Below, in pieces: positions 1-5,234 of a stretch of 11,519 bases of DNA. Both the position numbers and the translations under genes were made by a program. This DNA comes from CAZLCK01 sp964558235 (lineage in GTDB: Bacteria; Actinomycetota; Coriobacteriia; Coriobacteriales; CADBOM01), in contig CAZLCK010000046.1 of assembly GCA_964558235.1 (NCBI GenBank), positions 1-11,519 of the forward strand. The letters run 5' to 3'. How positions within the stretch are numbered: the first letter of the stretch is position 1; each line of letters begins with the position of its first letter. The notes beneath the pieces are model-generated. The model was not told where the DNA came from. It was given only the letters and a program-made list of their open reading frames with translations, and searched no databases.

Positions 1-38
1 GCACAAGCCAGCAAAATGGGCGGAATCTTTGGGTGTTA

Positions 39-55
39 AAACCTACACTTTTTTA
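39..55 (+). repeat. Left arm of 17-bp perfect inverted repeat
   Basis: Reads AAACCTACACTTTTTTA. It is the exact reverse complement of 173-189, and the match stops immediately on both sides, so the arm is exactly 17 bp. Such length and perfection by chance within 150 bp is unlikely. It is probably a recombination crossover site. Confidence 0.85.
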
Positions 56-74
56 TGCCTTTAAAAACTTGGAT

Positions 75-107
75 ATTATATTACCCCCCCCCTCAAAAAT
101 TCGACAA
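75..107 (-). promoter_or_regulatory. Leftward promoter inside the invertible segment
   Basis: On the minus strand a perfect -10 (TATAAT, 80 to 75) lies 21 bp after TTGTCG (107 to 102, four of six matches to the -35 consensus). An overlapping -10, TAATAT (83 to 78), would give an 18-bp spacer. Nine of the spacer bases are the homopolymer at 84-92. In the orientation shown it fires away from the capsule genes. After inversion about the flanking repeats it would fire into them. Confidence is moderate because the -35 is weak and the preferred spacer is long. Confidence 0.5.
84..92. repeat. Nine-base C tract (G on minus strand) in promoter spacer
   Basis: Nine consecutive C lie between the -35 and -10 of the leftward promoter. 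Known: homopolymeric C or G runs in promoter spacers (for example Neisseria opc and porA) change length by slipped-strand mispairing and tune promoter strength through spacing. Inference: loss of three or four bases here would bring the TTGTCG/TATAAT pair to 17-18 bp, so tract length could modulate capsule expression independently of inversion. The exact count may also be affected by sequencing error. Confidence 0.75.
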
Positions 108-130
108 AAAATTCAGCAAACCGGTATCTA
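101..130 (+). promoter_or_regulatory. Possible weak rightward promoter inside the invertible segment
   Basis: TCGACA (101-106, five of six matches to TTGACA) is followed after 18 bp by TATCTA (125-130, three of six matches to TATAAT). It would read into the operon in the present orientation but meets the hairpin at 130-151 at once. The poor -10 makes it doubtful; it could supply basal expression. Confidence 0.2.
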
Positions 131-151
131 ACAGGGTTTCTGACCTGTTTT
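130..151 (+). terminator. Terminator-like hairpin within the invertible segment
   Basis: AACAGG (130-135) and CCTGTT (144-149) can pair around an 8-nt loop, with the run TTTT (148-151) overlapping the 3' side. It resembles a short intrinsic terminator reading rightwards. In the present orientation it would block transcription entering the operon from the left. After inversion it would lie upstream of the promoter and be harmless. The six-pair stem with two A-U pairs at its base is weak, and the element could equally be a protein-binding dyad. Confidence 0.3.
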
Positions 152-172
152 GCCCCACAAAAGGCACCTCCT

Positions 173-189
173 TAAAAAAGTGTAGGTTT
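173..189 (-). repeat. Right arm of 17-bp perfect inverted repeat
   Basis: Reads TAAAAAAGTGTAGGTTT on the plus strand, an exact reverse complement of 39-55. It lies 53 bp before the first start codon of the operon, which is where a site for flipping a promoter towards the operon would be expected. Confidence 0.85.
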
Positions 190-220
190 GCGCGCACCCC
201 TTAGGTCAGGGAAGGCGCGC
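190..220 (+). promoter_or_regulatory. Leader hairpin before the NusG-like gene
   Basis: GCGCG (190-194) can pair with CGCGC (216-220), and CCTT (199-202) with AAGG (212-215), enclosing a 9-nt loop and leaving a 4-nt bulge. It lies between the right repeat arm and the ribosome site. A GGTGCACC palindrome (221-228) follows directly. Known: LoaP-type NusG paralogs recognise an RNA hairpin in the 5' leader of their operon. Inference: this could be the loading site for the protein encoded next. No conserved recognition sequence is identifiable by eye. Confidence 0.3.
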
Positions 221-242
221 GGTGCACCTGGGAGGACGTTAG

Positions 243-845
243 ATGCTCGTTACTGATACAGCGAAGACTGCTGCGCGCGGCGGCGATCTTGTTGCAGGCT
301 TACCTTGTGGGCATCGTGTACCGCGTGGTGAGCTGCGCTGGTATCTGGGTCAGGCCCCCGAGGGGCGCGAGCAGAGCATCTGTCAAAAAATCCGTTCTCT
401 TGTTGATCCCGAAGTGTTAGACGATGCCTTTGTCATCTTCAAAGAGCGCTGGTTTAAGCAAGGCAAAGAGTGGTCGATCCGTCGCTTTCAGATGTATAGA
501 GGCTACTTCTTCGTTGCAACAACCGACGTGATAGAGCTTCAAAAACAGCTAGCTCGTTTGTCATTTCCGGTTAGCTTGGTGGGGGCAAAAGAGCGCGCTG
601 TAGTTCCGCTTGATGTGCAGGCGCAGGCGTGGTTCGAAAGCGCCATGGACAACACCTACACCATACGAAATTCCACTGGTGTGATCGTGGATGGGGTGCT
701 GCATGTGCAGGCTGGTCCCTTGCTTGGTCAAGAAGATCGCGTTCGCAAGATCGATCGTCACCGCCGTAGCTGTCTGGTGGATGTGTGTCCAGATAAGGGC
801 GGCTTTTCCGAGATCGTGTCCCTCAATGTCCCTTACAAAAGCTAA
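243..845 (+). CDS. NusG-family specialised antiterminator (LoaP/UpxY/RfaH-like)
   Basis: A 200-residue NusG paralog expected to bind RNA polymerase near the operon start and suppress pausing or termination over the long capsule transcript. An NGN-type domain spans about residues 31-115 (starting RWYLGQAPEG, with RFQMYRGYFF at 81-90). A KOW motif lies at about 154-182, where AGPLLGQEDRVRKID matches the usual GPF.G.EG.V..ID pattern. About 30 N-terminal residues precede the NGN domain and have no assigned role. The ATG start is supported by GGGAGG (230-235) with 7-base spacing. It is the first gene of the operon, immediately after the putative invertible promoter, which is the position of upxY in Bacteroides capsule loci and of loaP in Gram-positive exopolysaccharide clusters. 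It is unlikely to be the housekeeping NusG, given the divergent sequence and the context. The subfamily assignment is inference. Confidence 0.85.
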   Translation: MLVTDTAKTAARGGDLVAGLPCGHRVPRGELRWYLGQAPEGREQSICQKIRSLVDPEVLDDAFVIFKERWFKQGKEWSIRRFQMYRGYFFVATTDVIELQKQLARLSFPVSLVGAKERAVVPLDVQAQAWFESAMDNTYTIRNSTGVIVDGVLHVQAGPLLGQEDRVRKIDRHRRSCLVDVCPDKGGFSEIVSLNVPYKS

Positions 846-856
846 GGGGCTAAGCG

Positions 857-1888
857 ATGTATGAATTTTCGAACGGCTTCAAGTGCGCAATGGTAGGTGC
901 TAACTCCGCTCCTTTTGGGTTTAAAAAGGGCTTTGCCAAGCTGTCGATGTACTCGCCTTGCTCGTCTGTAAAAGATGTTGATTTGTCTTTGAAGGCCAAA
1001 GATCTTGCTCCTACGAAGACTAGTGATTGTATCGCGGCAAAGACTGACGGATTTCTTCCGACAAAGGCTGACGAACCCTTCCCCGCAAAAACCAGCGAAC
1101 CCTTTTCAACGAAGGGTGACAAACCCTTTTCAACGAAGACTAGCGAGTCCCACTCAACGAAGGCTACCTCCACAGACACGGACAAGAAGTCTCGTGAACA
1201 CGGCTTTGGTGGAGGATCAGCCGATGGCAACCAGGGCGCAGACCCCGAAGTTGCTGCAGCTGCAGAGCGTCTCTCACAGCGCTATGTCTACCGCTTTGTC
1301 AAGCGTGCTTTTGACGTTGTCTTTAGCTTTTTGGTTCTCGTTCTGTTTTGCTGGCTTTTTGCCATTGTTGCCCTAGCAATCAAAATTGATGATCCAAAAG
1401 GAAGCATCATCTTCAAACAGACCAGGGTTACCAAAGACGGTCGTAGATTTACGATGTACAAATTCCGAAGCATGTACACAGATGCCGAAGAACACCTGAG
1501 CTATCTTCTTAAAAACAACGAAAAGACCGGCCCGGTATTTAAGATGCGCAACGACCCCCGTGTTTCTCGGGTAGGTCGTTTCTTGCGCAAACTTTCTTTA
1601 GATGAACTACCTCAGTTTGTAAATGTCTTAAAGGGAGATCTTTCTGTTGTAGGCCCAAGGCCAGCCCTGCCTTCTGAGGTAGATAAATACACCCCCTATC
1701 AAAAACAACGCGTTCTCATAAAAGCAGGCATTACTTGTTTTTGGCAAACCAGGCACAACAGAGACTCCATAACTTTTGATGAGTGGGTAGATCTCGATCT
1801 GCTCTACATCAAAAAGTGCGGCCCCTTAACGGACCTTAAGTTGATTGTCCAAACCGTGGGTTGTGTCCTCACCGCACAAGGGAGCTGA
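857..1888 (+). CDS. Initiating phosphoglycosyl transferase (bacterial sugar transferase family)
   Basis: Transfers a sugar phosphate from a nucleotide sugar to undecaprenyl phosphate, the first step of capsule unit assembly at the inner face of the membrane. The catalytic domain occupies about residues 143-343. It has one hydrophobic segment (152-175), then KFRSM (202-206), the Asp-Glu pair in LSLDELPQ (D249, E250) and GDLSVVGPRP (260-269), all typical of monotopic transferases. The motif usually read as WQ..GR.D is WQTRHNRD here, a deviation. It lacks the four-helix N-terminal half of WbaP-type proteins. Instead it carries an unusual 140-residue hydrophilic extension with a strict 8-residue lysine period. 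The ATG start follows AAGGGG (844-849) at 7 bases, and no other Met occurs between residue 31 and the catalytic domain, so the extension is probably translated. The sugar is probably glucose or galactose, inferred only from the PssD/PssE neighbours. Confidence 0.9.
   Translation: MYEFSNGFKCAMVGANSAPFGFKKGFAKLSMYSPCSSVKDVDLSLKAKDLAPTKTSDCIAAKTDGFLPTKADEPFPAKTSEPFSTKGDKPFSTKTSESHSTKATSTDTDKKSREHGFGGGSADGNQGADPEVAAAAERLSQRYVYRFVKRAFDVVFSFLVLVLFCWLFAIVALAIKIDDPKGSIIFKQTRVTKDGRRFTMYKFRSMYTDAEEHLSYLLKNNEKTGPVFKMRNDPRVSRVGRFLRKLSLDELPQFVNVLKGDLSVVGPRPALPSEVDKYTPYQKQRVLIKAGITCFWQTRHNRDSITFDEWVDLDLLYIKKCGPLTDLKLIVQTVGCVLTAQGS
1001..1168 (+). repeat. Seven degenerate 24-bp tandem repeats (8-residue units)
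   Basis: Residues 49-104 of the initiating transferase form seven units resembling [E/D]PFSTKTS, with Lys at 54, 62, 70, 78, 86, 94 and 102. K46 and K110 extend the register. At DNA level a 17-bp stretch (AACCCTTTTCAACGAAG) recurs exactly at 1098-1114 and 1122-1138, offset by 24. Copy-number change would keep the reading frame and alter the length of a basic, Ser/Thr/Pro-rich linker. A shared open reading frame on the opposite strand is a by-product of the repeat. Confidence 0.85.
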
Positions 1889-1892
1889 GGGT

Positions 1893-2360
1893 ATGGATCT
1901 ATCGAAAGCAAAGGTCTGTATCCCCACATCGTCAGGCGGGCATCTCACACACATGCGCATGCTCATGCCGGTGCTCAATCAGGCGGCTGACCGCTTCTGG
2001 GTGACTTTCGATAAAGAGGATGCCAACACCGCGCTTGCCGGCGAGCGGGTCTACCACTGCTACTTTCCTACGAATCGCAACCTGAAGAACACGGTGAGGA
2101 ACACCCTACTCGCAGTGAGGGTGCTTTTCAAGGATCGCCCTGACCTTATCGTCTCGTCGGGTGCTGCAGTGGCTGTGCCGTTCTTTTTTGTGGGCAAGCT
2201 TTTGGGGGCTAAGACCGTCTACGTCGAAGTTTTTGACCGCGTGGATGCGCCAACGCTTACAGGTCGTCTCGTTCGTCACATCACCGACCTGTTCGTTGTC
2301 CAGTGGCCAGAGATGGAGGCGGTATATCCCGGCTCTGTGAATCTCGGGTCGGTTTTCTAG
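1893..2360 (+). CDS. pssD: PssD/Cps14F-family glycosyltransferase subunit (Alg14-like)
   Basis: A 155-residue protein matching the Alg14-like half of a split GT28-type glycosyltransferase. In this family (Cps14F, EpsE, PssD) it anchors or activates the catalytic partner, which adds the second sugar to the undecaprenyl-linked unit on the cytoplasmic side. Visible features are the N-terminal strand and glycine loop PTSSGGHL (11-18), VSSGAAVAVPFF (87-98) in a hydrophobic stretch, and a C-terminal FVVQWPE (134-140), all typical of the family. The ATG at 1893 is chosen because AAGGGAG (1878-1884) lies 8 bases upstream, 4 bases after the previous stop. An upstream in-frame extension into the transferase gene has no comparable ribosome site. 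The next gene encodes the partner half. It is clearly richer in G+C than the genes from the polymerase onwards. Confidence 0.9.
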   Translation: MDLSKAKVCIPTSSGGHLTHMRMLMPVLNQAADRFWVTFDKEDANTALAGERVYHCYFPTNRNLKNTVRNTLLAVRVLFKDRPDLIVSSGAAVAVPFFFVGKLLGAKTVYVEVFDRVDAPTLTGRLVRHITDLFVVQWPEMEAVYPGSVNLGSVF

Positions 2361-2369
2361 GGGGTGCAG

Positions 2370-2858
2370 ATGATCTTCGTCACGGTTGGCACCCATGAGC
2401 AACCCTTCGATAGGTTAGTGGAAGCGGTAGATGCGCTCGTTGCGGATGGAATACTCAAAGAAGAGGTCTTCGTTCAGACAGGCTACTGCATCTATGAGCC
2501 TGCGCACTGCGAGCATCAGAGATTTGTGCCTGCACCCGAGATGCGGAAGCACATAAAGAATGCGGATGTGGTCGTCACCCATGGCGGACCCTCCTCTTTC
2601 ATTGAGGCGATGACGGCAGGCAAGGTGCCGGTGGTGGTGCCTCGCTATGAGCGCTACGGCGAGCACGTGAACGACCACCAAGAAGCGTTTGTTCGCTTGG
2701 TGGCTGAGCGTCAGGGAGGGATTGTGCCTGTCTACGACGCAGACGATCTTGCTGCCGCCATCGACGAGGCGCGCCGGCTGTCGAGGACGGGTGTCGGGTT
2801 CATAAGTCACAACGCGGAGTTCTGTTCTGATCTGCGTAAGTTGATTGAAAGGTTGTAG
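2370..2858 (+). CDS. pssE: PssE/Cps14G-family glycosyltransferase catalytic subunit (Alg13-like)
   Basis: A 162-residue protein corresponding to the C-terminal, nucleotide-sugar-binding half of a GT28 enzyme (GT28 C-terminal family, as in Alg13 and Cps14G). Motifs are VTVGTHEQPFDRL (4-16), VTHGGPSSFIEA (69-80) and HVNDHQ (99-104); the HGG loop and the terminal Asp-His-Gln element bind the donor. Together with the preceding gene it should transfer the second sugar. In the characterised pneumococcal type 14 pair this is beta-1,4-galactose on glucose, but the donor here cannot be read from sequence. The start is ATG 2370, five bases after TAGGGGG (2357-2363 region). A GTG two codons earlier lies within the ribosome site and is unlikely. 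Confidence 0.9.
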   Translation: MIFVTVGTHEQPFDRLVEAVDALVADGILKEEVFVQTGYCIYEPAHCEHQRFVPAPEMRKHIKNADVVVTHGGPSSFIEAMTAGKVPVVVPRYERYGEHVNDHQEAFVRLVAERQGGIVPVYDADDLAAAIDEARRLSRTGVGFISHNAEFCSDLRKLIERL

Positions 2859-2860
2859 CT

Positions 2861-4168
2861 GTGCGTGAGAGAGGACGGTTAGTAGCACAGGCTTACGATG
2901 AAAAGATAAATGGAGTTCTTTGTTTTACGATAAAGTGGTTTTGGATAATTGCAGTCTCCCCAAAGGTCGCACAGCTCTTCATATTCTTTATTCTTTCCGC
3001 TGGGCTTTTTTGGGCCGCAAAGGATCGACTTCGCATCACTGCCCCCTTTGGGTTCCTCTTTGCATGGTGTGCTATTTACTTTTTTTCAATTCTCATTAAT
3101 TCAGCTGATGTTTTGTCTATCGAAAGGCTGCTCGCGGCATTAAATACATTTGGAATATGGCTGACATCCATTCTTTTTGCCTTGTGCGTACAATCTGTCA
3201 GAAAGATTGATATTGCTTCTGTTTCGAAGTATGCAGCATTCAACGTGATTGCACTTGTTGGGTTCTATCTTGTTTCTGATTTCTTAAACCTTCAACTGTC
3301 TCTCCCGTGGGATGGAAAAGAGCTATGGAAGACTGATTGGGGGACTAATGGGGATATAATAGCCCGATTTACTGGCTTGCTTGGTTATTCCAATTCAGTA
3401 GTCTTTGTCTTTCTTATCTTCGTGCCGCTAGCGATACCGTGGATGAGCTCAAAGAAGTCTGTTGCTATCAATACCTTGTTTCTTGCTTCTGCGGCTTATT
3501 CCGCCATAAGCTGCGGATCCAGAGCAGGTTTTCTAATTGTGGTTCCTTTGGCAATTTTACTCTGGTTTCACTTATTGAGAGGTTGCAATCTATCAGGAAG
3601 AAAATATCTAACTATCTATTTACTGTGTTGTGCAGTTTGTGTTCCCCTTTTGATTGTTGAATGGCAGGATTTGGCAGACACTGTCAATTCTCTCGTTTAT
3701 GCGCGCGTGAATTCAAATTCAACTAGATTGAATCTATATCAGAATAGTATTTCAGAAACACTTGCAAAATCACCTTTTATAGGTATGGGCATCAAGGACA
3801 TTGAAGAGGGATCGAACCTGCCGCTCGGTTCGCATTCAACATACATCGGAATCTTTTTTCGAACTGGAATTATAGGCGCATGCCTGATGGTCGCTTTCTT
3901 GATCAGTTATTACATTGCTAAACATAACCGTGGTGCTCGGTGGAGTTTTATGTCTGTCATCTGGCTAATCGGTTTCAGTCTTTTCATAGTGATTGAAGAT
4001 ATTGATGGCCTGAATTGGATTCTCTTTTTTGTTTTTATCGCTGCTCTTGTCTTGTTCAGGTGTGACCTGTTCTCCATAGAAAAGTTAGTTCCAATTTGGA
4101 GGACGGTTAATCTTCGGAACGTTCCTAAGTCTAGGCAACGTGAGGAGGGGTGTTCACATGCACACTGA
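2861..4168 (+). CDS. wzy: Wzy-like polysaccharide polymerase
   Basis: A 435-residue multi-spanning membrane protein with roughly ten to twelve hydrophobic segments. It is the expected polymerase joining flipped repeat units on the outer face of the membrane. Features typical of the O-antigen ligase/polymerase family are SCGSRAGFL (217-225, with R221) before a membrane segment, a large external loop (about 268-325) containing STRLNLYQNS, and SPFIGMGI followed by GSHSTYIGIFFRTGIIG (H325). Polymerases are poorly conserved, so the assignment rests on topology, these motifs and location next to a flippase. The start is GTG 2861, two bases after the previous stop, with AAAGG (2849-2852) eight bases upstream. 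A+T content rises sharply from this gene onward. The 3' end overlaps the next gene by 11 bp. Confidence 0.85.
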   Translation: MRERGRLVAQAYDEKINGVLCFTIKWFWIIAVSPKVAQLFIFFILSAGLFWAAKDRLRITAPFGFLFAWCAIYFFSILINSADVLSIERLLAALNTFGIWLTSILFALCVQSVRKIDIASVSKYAAFNVIALVGFYLVSDFLNLQLSLPWDGKELWKTDWGTNGDIIARFTGLLGYSNSVVFVFLIFVPLAIPWMSSKKSVAINTLFLASAAYSAISCGSRAGFLIVVPLAILLWFHLLRGCNLSGRKYLTIYLLCCAVCVPLLIVEWQDLADTVNSLVYARVNSNSTRLNLYQNSISETLAKSPFIGMGIKDIEEGSNLPLGSHSTYIGIFFRTGIIGACLMVAFLISYYIAKHNRGARWSFMSVIWLIGFSLFIVIEDIDGLNWILFFVFIAALVLFRCDLFSIEKLVPIWRTVNLRNVPKSRQREEGCSHAH

Positions 4169-5234
4169 ACGAGTAGCCGACAGGTCAGTGTGCATATGCC
4201 ATACCCTCTATCATGTCTATATCGCACTACTTAAACAATTCATGCATGCCATAAATGCCGATATTGTCCTTGTCGATACAATACCGGATGTTGAGGCTTT
4301 ATCCCTACGACTGCGTGCGGAGTCTGTATTCGCTAATGTTATAACAATCCGAAGGAAGAATGTATTTGTAGATTCACCTTCGTTTCATTTTAACTATCTC
4401 TATATTCGAATCGCCAGCAATAAAGTTCGGAAGAAAATGGCGTTCCTCGATAAGTATGACAACGTGTCGATTTTTAACGACTATACAGAGGTGGGTGCCT
4501 ACCTCAACTTTGTTGGTATTCCATACCATCTCATAGAAGATGGCTGCGACTGCTACAAGAAAACCGATCAATATGCTGCTCATGGTAAGGCTCGGGCCGT
4601 TAAACGATTCCTTAAGAAAAGATTCGGGATACCGTCGGGGCTTGCCGAGGGAAAATGCATTATCGACATAGAGGTAAATGATGCGAGGGATTTGCGTACC
4701 CGATTGAACTTGCCTGTAATCGAAATTCCTCGACGTGAGCTTATGGAACTGCCCAGCGAAGGACAGATTGCACAGCTATTTCGAGTGTTTGATGCAGAGG
4801 ATCTCAAAAAAATCAAAGACAATTCAGCAATCATTTTGACAGAGCCGCTTTGGGAAAAGGGTGTAACGAAACGTGGTCATCATACGGTGGAGTACTATGC
4901 AAAAATTGCGGCCTGCTTAGAAGTCACGGCTTGCTACATTAAACCTCACCCGCGGGATGGCACTGACTACAGCTCTGTCTTTTCAAAAGACAACATCATA
5001 GATAAAAATCTCCCGATAGAACTCCTAAACTACTTAGGCTCTAAGCGTCTTGCGGTTGCTGTCTCGTTCTCGTCAACGTCAATCGGTCTACTGACCGCAT
5101 GTCGAACCAAGCTTGCCATTGATTCTGAAACAGCAAAGGGTGATGTTTGTCTGCTCGATCGTATCAAATTGGAACGCGGGGAAATCTGCTTTTGCTCAGA
5201 GGATCTAAATCTTCATCCTCTGAGGGAACTATGA
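4158..5234 (+). CDS. GT52-type sialyltransferase-like glycosyltransferase
   Basis: A 358-residue cytoplasmic glycosyltransferase. All three signatures of bacterial sialyltransferases (GT52/GT38/GT80) occur in order: acidic-acidic-Gly in LIEDG (E127, D128, G129), the HP motif in IKPHPRD (H264, P265) and the Ser-Ser/Thr motif in SFSSTS (about 303-308). The N-terminal CHTLYHVYIALL (14-25 region) resembles the GT52 start. It probably transfers a CMP-activated nonulosonic acid to the growing unit, which fits the CMP-sugar synthesis genes at the end of the operon. Acceptor and linkage are unknown; alpha-2,3 to galactose would be the GT52 (Lst) precedent. The start is ATG 4158, seven bases after GAGGAGGGG (4142-4150). 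An in-frame GTG at 4140 would lie in that ribosome site. It overlaps the polymerase gene by 11 bp. Confidence 0.8.
   Translation: MHTERVADRSVCICHTLYHVYIALLKQFMHAINADIVLVDTIPDVEALSLRLRAESVFANVITIRRKNVFVDSPSFHFNYLYIRIASNKVRKKMAFLDKYDNVSIFNDYTEVGAYLNFVGIPYHLIEDGCDCYKKTDQYAAHGKARAVKRFLKKRFGIPSGLAEGKCIIDIEVNDARDLRTRLNLPVIEIPRRELMELPSEGQIAQLFRVFDAEDLKKIKDNSAIILTEPLWEKGVTKRGHHTVEYYAKIAACLEVTACYIKPHPRDGTDYSSVFSKDNIIDKNLPIELLNYLGSKRLAVAVSFSSTSIGLLTACRTKLAIDSETAKGDVCLLDRIKLERGEICFCSEDLNLHPLREL

Larger units (their letters stand above)
39..189. promoter_or_regulatory. Putative invertible promoter segment upstream of the capsule operon
   Basis: Seen: two perfect 17-bp arms in inverted orientation (39-55 and 173-189) bound 117 bp with no gene. 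The inner DNA holds a consensus TATAAT on the minus strand (80 to 75), a 9-C run, a hairpin with a T-run (130-151) and a minus-strand copy of AAGGAGGTG (173-165). Known: in Bacteroides fragilis, capsule loci are switched by recombinase-driven inversion of promoters between inverted repeats, and each is followed by a NusG-like upxY gene. The same order is present here. Inference: in this copy the strong promoter faces left, so the operon would be OFF or weakly expressed. Inversion would put the promoter start near position 160, reading into the NusG-like gene at 243. No invertase gene is in the window. The alternative is a long-range RNA stem in the leader, but 117 bp of promoter-like DNA between the arms favours inversion. 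Confidence 0.6.

Noticed and set aside
39..189. The inverted repeat as ends of a small insertion element (MITE)
   Set aside because: No flanking target duplication is visible, and the interior holds a promoter and hairpin located exactly where a capsule switch is expected. Not fully excluded, but the inversion model explains more.
1..242. CRISPR array, tRNA or riboswitch in the leader
   Set aside because: No regularly spaced direct repeats, cloverleaf or known aptamer pattern was seen.
850..1230. 126-residue open frame on the minus strand opposite the initiating transferase
   Set aside because: It is the mirror of the 24-bp repeats in the real gene, which keep an open frame on the other strand. 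It has no ribosome site and no recognisable domain, and lies wholly inside a confident gene.
1005..1376. 123-residue plus-strand frame overlapping the transferase repeats
   Set aside because: Shadow frame produced by the same tandem repeats. It lies inside the transferase gene and has no recognisable domain.
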